Shown here piece after piece: positions 6,869-13,967 of a stretch of 13,967 bases of DNA; within the stretch, counting starts at the first letter, position 1; each line of letters begins with the position of its first letter. The stretch is from Candidatus Rokuibacteriota bacterium. Lineage in GTDB: Bacteria; Methylomirabilota; Methylomirabilia; Rokubacteriales; CSP1-6. The position numbers and the translations under genes were made by a program. Below the pieces are notes generated by a model. That model was not told the origin of the DNA. It worked only from the letters and a program-made list of their open reading frames with translations, and made no database searches. Where the stretch lies: assembly GCA_003220195.1 (NCBI GenBank), contig QHRT01000020.1:1-13967 (forward strand), given 5' to 3'.

Positions 6869-8521
6869 ATGAAAGCGACGCTCGGCGTAGTCCTGGTTGG
6901 CATGGTCGCGTGGATGGCGGCGTACGCCGCGCTGGCCGAGGAGCCCGCCACGGCGCTCCCGACCACCGTCGTTGCGGTGTCGCTCTTCAAGAACGGGCTG
7001 GGGTTCATGGCCCGGGAAGCCCCTCTGCCGAGGGGAGACGTCACGGTTCTCGTCGACGGTTTGCCGGCGCCGGTGCACGGGACCCTGTGGGTCGAAACGC
7101 GCGGCGACGGGGGCGCGCTCAAGGACCTGATCGCGTTCGAACGAGAATCCGTCCAGCAGCTGCCCGCGCTGACGGTGGCCGAGCTGCTCGAAGCGAACGT
7201 CGGCGAGACCGTGGAGGCCCGCTACGGTGGCACGAGCGTCATCCGGGGCAAGATTCTCGCCGTCCCCGAGAGCCGACCTGCGCCGCCTCCGACGCCGGCG
7301 CCGAGATATGCGTTGTCCCCGTCGGTGCTCCCCTCCAGTGAGGCGGCGTCCCTCGTGCTGTTCGATACGCCGAACGGCATGGTCGCGCTCAACAAGAACG
7401 CGATCGATCAGCTCTCACGCGTCGGCGGCCCGCTGAAGACCACGGTGCCGCGGAAGAAGCGCGCGACCGCCTTGCACGCGCGCGCGACGAATGCGAGTGG
7501 CGCCGCCCGGCTCGTCATCCAGTACCTGGCCAGGGGCATCAGCTGGGCGCCGAGCTACGTGATCGACATCTCCGAGCCGAAGACCGCGCGCATCACCGCG
7601 AAGGCGGAGATCGTCAACGACCTCGACGATCTCGACAACGTCGCCGTGAAGTTCATCACGGGGTATCCGAACATCCAGTTCGCCGACGTCACGGATCCCA
7701 TGGCCTTGCGCGAGGACCTCGCGACGTTCCTGGCGAGCCTTGCGAATCCCCCGTCCGCCGGGCAGCCCGGCGCTCGGCGCGCGGTCGTGATGCAGAATCT
7801 CGGCGGCTCGATGGCCGGACAGACGACGCCGGGTGTCCCGACGAACGCGCTGGAAGGCCAGGCGACAGAAGAACTCTTCTTCTACGAGCGGAAGGGCGTG
7901 TCGCTCAAGAATGGCGAGCGCGGCTACTACCCGATGTTCACCGCGGAATCGCCGTACGATCACGTGTACCAGTGGAAGATCGGCGACACGCTCGACGAGC
8001 AGGAGCGCCAGCGTGCAGAGGATGCGCGCGACGCCGAGCGGGGCGAGGAAATCTGGCACAGCGTGCGGCTCACCAACGGGGGGCGTGTGCCGTGGACGAC
8101 GGCGCCGGCGATGACCGTCCAGGCCGGGCAGCCGCTCGGACAGGACGTGCTCTACTACACGAGCGCGGGCGGCAAGACGACGGTCAAGATCACGCGGGCG
8201 GTCGACATCAAGGCCGAGCGAACGGAGCTCGAAGTCGATCGCAAGAGGAATGCGGCGACGTTCTACGGGTCGAGCTACACGCTGCTGACGGTCCGCGGCC
8301 AGTTGAAGGTCACCAACTTCAAGGACCGGAGCGTCACGCTCACGATCACGAAGGACCTCTCCGGCGAGGTGGTGACGTCGTCGCCCGCCGCGAAAGTGCA
8401 GCAGCTGGCCAAGGGCCTCAAGAAAGCGAACCCGCACTCGCAGCTCACGTGGGAGCTTCCCATCAACGCGCGCGGCAAGGCCGACGTCGACTACACGTAC
8501 AGGGTGTACGTGCGGGAATGA
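6869..8521 (+). CDS. Secreted DUF4139-like protein
   Basis: A 550-residue protein starting at ATG 6869 with a strong GAGGAG site (6858-6863). Longer in-frame starts as far back as 6215 would overlap the hydrolase and are rejected. Residues 1-23 form a signal peptide (hydrophobic core, ALA before EE), so export to the periplasm or cell surface is expected. The rest is mostly beta-strand-like. Family-typical segments include FKNGLGFMAR near 40, GISWAPSYVIDI at 223-234, AEIVNDLDDLDNVAVKFITGYP at about 246-267, and a C-terminal beta domain with SVRLTNGGRVPWTTAPAMTV at 398-417. These fit the DUF4139/DUF4140 (mucoidy-inhibitor-like) family, whose biochemical role is not settled. A proline-rich linker (about 136-146) and a Gly/Thr-rich insert (about 311-330) interrupt it. 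It follows the hydrolase by 17 nt and overlaps carbamate kinase by 4 nt (ATGA). Confidence 0.85.
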   Translation: MKATLGVVLVGMVAWMAAYAALAEEPATALPTTVVAVSLFKNGLGFMAREAPLPRGDVTVLVDGLPAPVHGTLWVETRGDGGALKDLIAFERESVQQLPALTVAELLEANVGETVEARYGGTSVIRGKILAVPESRPAPPPTPAPRYALSPSVLPSSEAASLVLFDTPNGMVALNKNAIDQLSRVGGPLKTTVPRKKRATALHARATNASGAARLVIQYLARGISWAPSYVIDISEPKTARITAKAEIVNDLDDLDNVAVKFITGYPNIQFADVTDPMALREDLATFLASLANPPSAGQPGARRAVVMQNLGGSMAGQTTPGVPTNALEGQATEELFFYERKGVSLKNGERGYYPMFTAESPYDHVYQWKIGDTLDEQERQRAEDARDAERGEEIWHSVRLTNGGRVPWTTAPAMTVQAGQPLGQDVLYYTSAGGKTTVKITRAVDIKAERTELEVDRKRNAATFYGSSYTLLTVRGQLKVTNFKDRSVTLTITKDLSGEVVTSSPAAKVQQLAKGLKKANPHSQLTWELPINARGKADVDYTYRVYVRE

Positions 8522-9486
8522 AGCGCATCGTCGTCGCGCTGGGCGGCAACGCGATCCTCCGCGCGAAGCAACTCTCGAGCTACGAAGAGCAGTTCGACAA
8601 CGTCCGCCGCACCTGTCGGCAGATCGTCGAGCTCATCGCCGGGGGCTACCAGCCGATCTTCACGCACGGCAACGGACCCCAGGTCGGGAACCTCCTGATC
8701 CAGAACGAGGCCGCGTCCGCGCTGGTGCCGGAGGTCCCGCTCGACGTCTGCGGCGCCGAGACACAGGGCCAGATCGGCTACATGATCCAGCAAGCGTTGC
8801 GGAACGAGCTCCACGCGGCCAGGCTCGTCCGGCCCGTCGTGAGCCTGCTCACCCAGGTGCTCGTGGACGCCGACGACCCGGCGTTCGCGCAGCCGGTGAA
8901 GCCGATCGGCCCCTTCCTGTCCGAAGAGGTCGCCGAGCAGCGGATGCGCGACAAGCGCGAGACCTGGGCGCACGTCGACGCGCGCGGGTGGCGCAAGCTC
9001 GTCCCCTCGCCGCAGCCGGTCGGCATCGTCGACGTCGAGGTCATCCACGCGCTGCTCGACGCCGGCGCGGTGGTCGTCGCGTGCGGGGGCGGCGGCGTGC
9101 CGGTACTGCGCCGTCCCGACGGTCAGCTACGCGGAGTCGAAGCCGTGGTCGACAAGGACCTCGCGGCCGCGCGGCTCGCGCTCGACATTCACGCCGAGAC
9201 GCTCCTCATTCTCACCGACGTCCCGGGCGTGGCGGTGAACTTCGGCAAGAGCAACGAGCGCTATCTGCGCCGCCTCACGGTGACCGAGCTGGGAACCCTG
9301 CTCGTGCAGGAGCCGTTTTCCGCCGGCAGCATGGGCCCGAAGGTGCGGGCCGCGTATCGCTTCGTGCACGACGGCGGCGGGCGGGCGACGATCTGCGCGC
9401 TCGACGACGCGATCGCGGGGCTCGAGGGCAAAGCGGGGACGGTGGTCGTTCCGGACGACGCGATGCAGCTGTCGTTTCATCCGTAG
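8518..9486 (+). CDS. arcC: Carbamate kinase
   Basis: A complete 322-residue amino-acid-kinase-family enzyme. It catalyses the reversible transfer between carbamoyl phosphate plus ADP and carbamate plus ATP. In catabolism it makes ATP and releases ammonia and CO2. Visible motifs are ALGGNAIL (7-14), THGNGPQVG (49-57), ACGGGGVPV (188-196), VDKDLAAARLA (211-221, K213), LTDVPGV (232-238) and SAGSMGPKV (268-276), all characteristic of carbamate kinase rather than other members of the superfamily. Length matches the family (about 310-320). The ATG overlaps the stop of the DUF4139-like gene (ATGA at 8518-8521). No arginine deiminase or ornithine carbamoyltransferase gene is in the window. Carbamoyl phosphate from purine/ureide (oxamate) breakdown is an alternative source, given the neighbouring nucleoside-type importer. 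Confidence 0.96.
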   Translation: MKRIVVALGGNAILRAKQLSSYEEQFDNVRRTCRQIVELIAGGYQPIFTHGNGPQVGNLLIQNEAASALVPEVPLDVCGAETQGQIGYMIQQALRNELHAARLVRPVVSLLTQVLVDADDPAFAQPVKPIGPFLSEEVAEQRMRDKRETWAHVDARGWRKLVPSPQPVGIVDVEVIHALLDAGAVVVACGGGGVPVLRRPDGQLRGVEAVVDKDLAAARLALDIHAETLLILTDVPGVAVNFGKSNERYLRRLTVTELGTLLVQEPFSAGSMGPKVRAAYRFVHDGGGRATICALDDAIAGLEGKAGTVVVPDDAMQLSFHP

Positions 9487-9494
9487 CACGCGCC

Positions 9495-9520
9495 CCGCGG
9501 CGCCGACGAGCTCACCGCGG
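9495..9520. terminator. Weak candidate hairpin between convergent genes
   Basis: Two copies of CCGCGG (9495-9500 and 9515-9520), each self-complementary, could pair across a 14-nt loop between the convergent carbamate kinase and binding-protein genes. The gap is only 25 nt, there is no T-run on either side, and the second copy lies inside the end of the minus-strand gene. A two-way terminator is expected here but not clearly demonstrated. Confidence 0.2.
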
Positions 9521-10585
9521 CTGCCCGACCACGCCTTCGACCAGCCAGTCCATCTTGCGGAGATCCGCCAGCGGAAACACCTCGCCGGACTTCACGCGCT
9601 CGGCGCCGCGATTGTCCTTGAGCGGCCCCTGGAACGGATGCGCCGCGCCGGCGATGAACTCGCGCGTCTTCGCGTCGACCAGCTTCGAGACGTCCGCGGG
9701 CACGGCGGGGCCGAACGGCGCCAGCGTGAGAAAGTCGTCGCGCAAGCTGCCCAGGATGTCCTGGCTCTTGAACTTGCCGTCCATCACCTCGCGCACGAGC
9801 CGCGTGTAGAGGGTGCCCCACGTGAACGCGACGCCGGTCACGAAGCCCTTCGGCGCGAACTTGCTCACGCCGAGGGAGTGGAAGCCGACGGAGTAGGCGC
9901 CGCGCTTCTCGGCCGTCTGCACGACCGTGATCGGTGAATCCACGATCACCCCGAGCACGTCGCAGCCCTGCTCGAGCAGCGCGTTCGCGGCCGCCGCCTC
10001 CTTGCCGGGGTCGAGGAACGTGCCCGTGAAGACGACGCGCGTCTCCACGTTCGGATTCACCGAGCGCGCGCCGAGCTCGAACGCGTTGACGTTCGCGAGG
10101 AAGAAGCTGATCGGCAGCGCGACGATGTACCCGACCTTGTTCGTCTTCGTCGTCTTCCCGGCGGCCATGCCCATCAGGTAGAACGCCTCGGGCGTGCTGG
10201 CCCAGTAGGTCGTCATGTTGGGCGTTCGCTTGTAGCCGCCCGGATGGAAGAACTTCACGTCGGGATATTTCTGCGCGACCCTCATCGCCGGCTCGAGATA
10301 GCCGAAGCTCGCGGCGAAGATCACCCTGGCGCCCCTCTTGATCATGTTCTCCATGACGCGCTCGGCGTCGGCGCCCTCCGGCACGTTCTCGACCTGGATC
10401 ACCTCGACGTCGGGCAGGCTCTTCTTCATCGCCTGGATGCCGTCGGCGTGAGCCTGGTTGTAGCCGCCATCGGTGACGGAGCCGAGATGCACGACTCCGA
10501 CTTTGAACGGCTCCGCCGCGCCGGCCGTTGCGACGCCGGCCACGAGGGTCAGGACTGTCGCGATCGTCGAGAGCGTCCTGGTCAT
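9512..10585 (-). CDS. BMP-family ABC transporter substrate-binding protein (purine-nucleoside type)
   Basis: A 357-residue periplasmic binding protein of the BMP/PnrA/Med family. A signal peptide spans about residues 1-24 (hydrophobic core, cleavage around AGA-AEP) with no lipobox cysteine, so it should be free in a periplasm. The mature start, KVGVVHLGSVTDGGYNQAHADG, is the family ligand-site signature with the conserved Asp and Asn. Later come VIFAASFGYLEPAMRVAQKYPDVKF and the hinge-region GCDVLGVIVDS. BMP proteins usually bind purine nucleosides; some relatives take other compounds, so the ligand is inferred. The ATG at 10583-10585 has a strong GGAGGT ribosome site. It is the last gene of the importer operon, 34 nt after the second permease, and converges on carbamate kinase. 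Confidence 0.93.
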   Translation of the reverse strand: MTRTLSTIATVLTLVAGVATAGAAEPFKVGVVHLGSVTDGGYNQAHADGIQAMKKSLPDVEVIQVENVPEGADAERVMENMIKRGARVIFAASFGYLEPAMRVAQKYPDVKFFHPGGYKRTPNMTTYWASTPEAFYLMGMAAGKTTKTNKVGYIVALPISFFLANVNAFELGARSVNPNVETRVVFTGTFLDPGKEAAAANALLEQGCDVLGVIVDSPITVVQTAEKRGAYSVGFHSLGVSKFAPKGFVTGVAFTWGTLYTRLVREVMDGKFKSQDILGSLRDDFLTLAPFGPAVPADVSKLVDAKTREFIAGAAHPFQGPLKDNRGAERVKSGEVFPLADLRKMDWLVEGVVGQPR

Positions 10586-10591
10586 CGGTCG

Positions 10592-10597
10592 ACCTCC
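10592..10597 (-). promoter_or_regulatory. Strong Shine-Dalgarno of the binding-protein gene
   Basis: GGAGGT (minus strand) lies 6 nt before the ATG of the binding-protein gene. The two permease genes upstream start inside their neighbours by overlap. The independent strong site here fits the need for excess binding protein over membrane components. Confidence 0.6.
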
Positions 10598-10619
10598 GTG
10601 CGTTCCTGTGTGAAGAGCG

Positions 10620-11534
10620 TCATGGCATGCCCTGGAAGACGCGGCCGAGGCTCGCCGGCGCCGTGTGACGGCGCGCTCCGCCCCAGATCGCCAGCACCGC
10701 CAGGCTCAACACGTAGGGCAGCATGTCGAGAATGAACGGCGACACCTTCACGCCGCGCGCCTGCATCTGGATCTCCAGCGAGATCGCGCCGCCGAAGAGG
10801 AGCGCGCCCGCCATGGCGCGCAGCGGATGCCACTTCGCGAAGATGACGAGCGCCACCGCGATGAACCCGCGCCCCGCCGTCATCCATTCCGCCCACGTGC
10901 GCGCGACGCCGAGCGAGAGATGCGCCCCGGCGAGACCGCCCAGCATCCCCGCGAGGCACAGCGCCTGATACTGCAGCGCGTACGGGTTCTTGCCTGCCGC
11001 GAACGCCGCCACCGGATTTTCCCCGACCACCCTGACCTCGAGCCCCCATCGCGTCGAGAAGAGGATCCACCAGAGCAACACCGCGAGCGGAGCTGCCGCA
11101 TAGACGAGCCCGTCGTGGACGAAGAAGGCCGGTCCGATGATAGGCACGTCCGCGAGGACCGGCACACGGAATTCCGGCAGACCGGAGATCCGGCTTCCGA
11201 TGTATCGAGCGCCGAGCAGCGCGGAGAGCCCGACGCCGGCGAACATCAGCGCGAGCCCGGTCGCGAGCTGGTTCGCGCGGCGAGTCACCACGAGGAACGC
11301 GAAGACCAGGTTGAAGACGGCGCCGGCGAGCGCGGCCGCGATCACGCCCGCCATCGCGCTGCCGGTGTGCACCGTCGCGATGAACCCGGTCACCGCCCCG
11401 ATCAGCATGACGCCCTCGAGTCCCAGGTTCACCACGCCCGCGCGCTCGCCGACGAGCTCCGCGAGCGTCGCGTAGAGCAGTGGCGTCCCGGAGAGGATCG
11501 AGCCCGCCAGGAGACTGCGCACCAGCGCGCTCAT
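10620..11534 (-). CDS. ABC transporter permease, nucleoside/BMP type (second permease)
   Basis: A 304-residue, very hydrophobic inner-membrane permease of the branched-chain/ribose/nucleoside (BPD_transp_2) family, with roughly eight to ten membrane segments by eye. The conserved cytoplasmic-entry motif GVVNLGLEGVMLIGAV is near residue 30. The EAA-like coupling region lies around STRWGLEVRVVGENPVAA, typical of the NupC/YufQ-like partner. The ATG at 11532-11534 overlaps the stop of the first permease (ATGA). The frame is open further upstream in the first permease gene, but that part is arginine-rich and non-membrane, so it is not coding. It forms a heterodimeric pore with the other permease. 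Confidence 0.93.
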   Translation of the reverse strand: MSALVRSLLAGSILSGTPLLYATLAELVGERAGVVNLGLEGVMLIGAVTGFIATVHTGSAMAGVIAAALAGAVFNLVFAFLVVTRRANQLATGLALMFAGVGLSALLGARYIGSRISGLPEFRVPVLADVPIIGPAFFVHDGLVYAAAPLAVLLWWILFSTRWGLEVRVVGENPVAAFAAGKNPYALQYQALCLAGMLGGLAGAHLSLGVARTWAEWMTAGRGFIAVALVIFAKWHPLRAMAGALLFGGAISLEIQMQARGVKVSPFILDMLPYVLSLAVLAIWGGARRHTAPASLGRVFQGMP

Positions 11535-12559
11535 CGTCCCGCCCCCTGCCGGCCCAGCACGACGAACAGCACGACGGACATCAGGATGTTCACGACCGAG
11601 CCCGGCAGTTCCTGCGTCATCTGCAAGATGTCTCCGCCCGCGACGATCACCGCGAGCACGAACGACGCGGCGACGATGCCGGCCGGGCTGCCGCCGGCGA
11701 GCCAGCTGATCAGGAAGCCCGAGTACCCGTAGCCGGGAGACAGGCTGGGCCTGAGACGTCCCTGGATCGCGGACACCTCCGCCATGCCGGCGAGACCCGC
11801 CAGACCGCCGCCGACGAACATCAACAGGACGACGTAGCGCGTGATCGAAATTCCGGCGCGCCGCGCCGCTTCCGCGTTGCCACCGATCGCGCGCATCTCG
11901 AGGCCCCAGCGCGTCCGCGCGAGGACGAACGCGAAGACGGCCGTGGCGACGAGCGCGAACAGGAGGCCGAGATGCACGCGCGTGCCGCCGAGCGTGGGCA
12001 GGAGCGCGCCCGCCGGAAACTCCGCGGTCTGCGGGTAATTGACGCCTTCGGGATCCTTCCACGGCCCGAAGACGAAGAAGTTCACGAGCAGGATCGCGAC
12101 GTAGTTCATCAGCAAGGTCGCGATCGTCTCGCTGACCCACCCGCGCGCCCGGAGCGCGCCCGCCAGCGCCGCCCAGAGACCACCCCCGACGAATCCCAGC
12201 GCGGCCATCGCGGGGAGCAGCAGCCATCCCGGCAGCCCCGGCAGGTGGATCGCGGCCCACGTGGCCGAGAGCGCGCCGACGAAGAGCTGCCCTTCGCCGC
12301 CGACGTTGATGAGCCAGATCCTCGCCGGCACGGCGACGGCCAGCGCGGCCAGGACGAGCGGGATCATCTTCACGAGCGTTTCGGAGAATCCGTACGAGGA
12401 GCCGAGCGTGCCCGCGAAGATGTCGACGTACGCGCGCAGCGGATTCTTTCCGAAGACGAGCAGCACGGCCGCGAACACCGCGAGCGCGACGCCGAGGAGG
12501 CCGGCGAAGCGCGCCAGAGCGTGGAGACGGGGATCGCGAAGCACGGACGCGTCAGACAC
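11531..12559 (-). CDS. ABC transporter permease, nucleoside/BMP type (first permease)
   Basis: A 342-residue inner-membrane permease of the same family as its neighbour but longer at the N-terminus, as is usual for the NupB/YufP-like subunit. It starts with GTG at 12557-12559, inside the last codons of the ATPase gene (8-nt overlap). Recognisable parts are LRAYVDIFAGTLGSSYGFSE, then WLINVGGEGQLFVGAL (the conserved motif near residue 85), WVSETIATLLMNYVAI, and the coupling region TRWGLEMRAIGGNAEAARRAGI. About ten membrane segments are apparent. It pairs with the 304-residue permease and docks on the two-domain ATPase. Confidence 0.93.
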   Translation of the reverse strand: MSDASVLRDPRLHALARFAGLLGVALAVFAAVLLVFGKNPLRAYVDIFAGTLGSSYGFSETLVKMIPLVLAALAVAVPARIWLINVGGEGQLFVGALSATWAAIHLPGLPGWLLLPAMAALGFVGGGLWAALAGALRARGWVSETIATLLMNYVAILLVNFFVFGPWKDPEGVNYPQTAEFPAGALLPTLGGTRVHLGLLFALVATAVFAFVLARTRWGLEMRAIGGNAEAARRAGISITRYVVLLMFVGGGLAGLAGMAEVSAIQGRLRPSLSPGYGYSGFLISWLAGGSPAGIVAASFVLAVIVAGGDILQMTQELPGSVVNILMSVVLFVVLGRQGAGR

Positions 12560-13967
12560 GAACGGGCCGGCTTCCGGACGTCATCAGGTGGCCGACGTCG
12601 TCCATCGCGAGCGTGTCCGATGCGCCATCGCCCGGCGCGCCGCTTCCGACGATCCGGCCGCGGAACACGACGACGAGTCGATCCGCCAGCGCGAACAGCT
12701 CGTCGAGATCCTCGGAGATCAGCAGGACGCCCGCGCCACGCTCGCGCGCGCGAGCCAGCAACTCGCGCGCGGCGACGGCGCTCCTGACGTCGAGACCGCG
12801 CGTCGGGTAGAAGGCGATGACCAGGCGCGGCTCGCGCGCCATCTCGCGGGCGAGGATGACGCGCTGGACGTTACCGCCGGACAGCGCGCCGATCGGGCGG
12901 TCCGCCGACGGAATCGAGACGCCGAGACGTGCGAGCGAGCGTTCGAGGTCGGTCCGCGCGGCATCCCAGTCGATCGCGAGGCCGCCGGCGCGCGCGTACT
13001 TCCGCGTATCGCCGAGCACCATGTTCTCGAGGATCGTGAGTCCGCCGACCGCCGCCATGCCGAGCGCGTCCTCCGGGATGAAGACGACGCCGCGCGCCCG
13101 AAGCCTCGCCACCGACCATCGCGTCGCGTCCACTCCGGCGTAGCATTTCCGGCCGGCGCGGCACGGAGCGAGCCCGATGATCACGTCGCCGAGCTCGCGC
13201 TGGCCGTTGCCGGCGACGCCCGCGACGCCAACGATCTCGTGTGGCCAGATCGTGAGGTCGACGTTCGTGAGGCCGGTGGCATGGCCCTCCGGCGGGACGC
13301 TCACACCCCGCAACTCGAGAATCGGCGTGGTCTCGCGGCCACGGGTCGCCGGCGCGCCGCGTGGCGCCGGGCTCACCGCCCCACCGAACATCAGGGAGAC
13401 CAGGATCGACGTGGTCGCCTCCGCGCGACCGAGCGAGCCGGCGACGGCGCCCTGGCGCATCACCGTGATGCGATCGGCGCACGCCAGGACTTCCTCGAGC
13501 TTGTGCGTGATGAAGACGACGGCGTACCCGTCGCCGCGCAGATTCCGGAAGATTCCGAACAGGCTCTCGACCTCGTGAGGGGCGAGGCCTCGCGTCGGCT
13601 CGTCGAGCAGCAAGATCCGGGCGTCGCCGAGCAAGAGCTTCACGATCTCCATGCGCTGTCGTTCGCCGACGGAGAGTTGCCACACGAGCGCGTCGGGATC
13701 GGTCGCGAGCCCGTAGCGGTTCGACGTGTCGCCGATGCGACGCGCGATGGCTCTCCGATCCAGCACGGCGCCGAGGTCCGGCAGGAAGAGCGCGATGTTC
13801 TCGGCCACGGTCAGCGCGGGCACCTGCACGAGCTCCTGGAAGACCATGCCGATGCGATGGCGTCGCGCGTCGTGCGGCGAGGCGATCGCGATCGGGGCGC
13901 CGTCGAGGCGGATCTCGCCGGCGTCGGCGCGAGAGAAGCCGTACAGGATCTTCATCAGCGTGCTCTT
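12552..13967 (-). CDS. ABC transporter ATPase with two nucleotide-binding domains, nucleoside/sugar type (partial, N-terminus off right edge)
   Basis: There are 471 visible residues; about 35-40 are missing. The window begins on KSTLMK, so the Walker A glycines of domain 1 lie outside. Domain 1 shows the Q-loop GMVFQELVQV, signature LSVGERQRMEI, Walker B ILLLDEPTRGLAPHE and H-loop FITHKLEEV. A linker (about 183-220) leads to domain 2, which has the degenerate Walker A GVAGNGQREL, signature LSGGNVQRVILARE and a degenerate Walker B LVIAFYPTRGLDVRS. It lacks the usual D-E and has FYP where relatives mostly have A(N/Q)P. H-loop replacement LISEDLDEL is also typical. This asymmetric pair is characteristic of BMP-linked nucleoside and ribose-type importers, with domain 1 the main ATPase. 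It is the first gene of the four-gene operon visible here; any upstream promoter is beyond the window. Confidence 0.94.
   Translation of the reverse strand, partial: KSTLMKILYGFSRADAGEIRLDGAPIAIASPHDARRHRIGMVFQELVQVPALTVAENIALFLPDLGAVLDRRAIARRIGDTSNRYGLATDPDALVWQLSVGERQRMEIVKLLLGDARILLLDEPTRGLAPHEVESLFGIFRNLRGDGYAVVFITHKLEEVLACADRITVMRQGAVAGSLGRAEATTSILVSLMFGGAVSPAPRGAPATRGRETTPILELRGVSVPPEGHATGLTNVDLTIWPHEIVGVAGVAGNGQRELGDVIIGLAPCRAGRKCYAGVDATRWSVARLRARGVVFIPEDALGMAAVGGLTILENMVLGDTRKYARAGGLAIDWDAARTDLERSLARLGVSIPSADRPIGALSGGNVQRVILAREMAREPRLVIAFYPTRGLDVRSAVAARELLARARERGAGVLLISEDLDELFALADRLVVVFRGRIVGSGAPGDGASDTLAMDDVGHLMTSGSRPVRV

Noticed and set aside
11480..12787. A 435-codon plus-strand frame opposite the permease genes
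   Set aside because: Highly Arg/Glu/Asp-rich, low-complexity translation typical of the antisense of membrane-protein genes in GC-rich DNA. The minus strand gives conserved permease motifs.
1..13967. CRISPR arrays, tRNA/rRNA genes, insertion sequences, prophage or attachment sites
   Set aside because: No regularly spaced repeats, tRNA-like cloverleaf, transposase or integrase motifs, or long terminal inverted repeats were seen on either strand.

Overview
The window is high-GC DNA (roughly two-thirds G+C by eye), almost fully coding, with very short intergenic gaps and many ATGA/TGATG start-stop overlaps. The BMP-family solute-binding protein has a plain secretory signal peptide and no lipobox, and there is one candidate lipoprotein and one secreted DUF4139-like protein. 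This points to a Gram-negative-type (diderm) bacterium, perhaps an uncultured soil lineage such as Rokubacteria/Methylomirabilota or a deltaproteobacterial relative. That placement is an impression from style and gene content, not a measurement. No tRNA, rRNA, CRISPR array or mobile element was seen.

Layout. (1) Positions 1-2099: a divergent pair, a beta-hydroxyacid dehydrogenase of the tartronate-semialdehyde-reductase type (minus strand, running off the left edge) and an enolase-superfamily sugar-acid dehydratase (plus strand). They are separated by about 211 bp that hold a perfect 14-bp palindrome. Together they look like a small sugar-acid catabolic unit. (2) Positions 2131-2763: a small, unrecognised putative lipoprotein with leucine-rich-repeat-like segments. 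(3) Positions 2843-9486: a tightly packed plus-strand run. It contains a two-domain protein joining a ferritin-like diiron domain to DUF362, then a CrtI-like FAD oxidoreductase, an alpha/beta hydrolase with an aspartate nucleophile, a secreted DUF4139-like protein, and carbamate kinase. Three of the four junctions overlap by 1-4 nt, so this is probably one transcript. (4) Positions 9512-13967: a convergent minus-strand operon for a BMP/purine-nucleoside-type ABC importer, transcribed in the order ATPase, permease, permease, binding protein. The ATPase is cut by the right edge inside its first Walker A motif.

The two most notable points are the diiron-DUF362 fusion at the head of an uncharacterised operon, and the CrtI-like gene. 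That gene is in one frame at its N-terminus, in a second frame through most of its C-terminal third, and returns to the first frame for its last dozen codons. The pattern fits two short out-of-frame deletions (real or assembly-derived) in an otherwise recognisable gene.

How the genes may work together (inference): the reductase/dehydratase pair processes a sugar acid. The diiron-DUF362, FAD oxidoreductase and hydrolase genes look like a redox-tailoring set for an unknown small or lipid-like molecule. Carbamate kinase next to a nucleoside-type importer could fit purine or ureide breakdown, but the two lie on opposite strands, so that link is weak.
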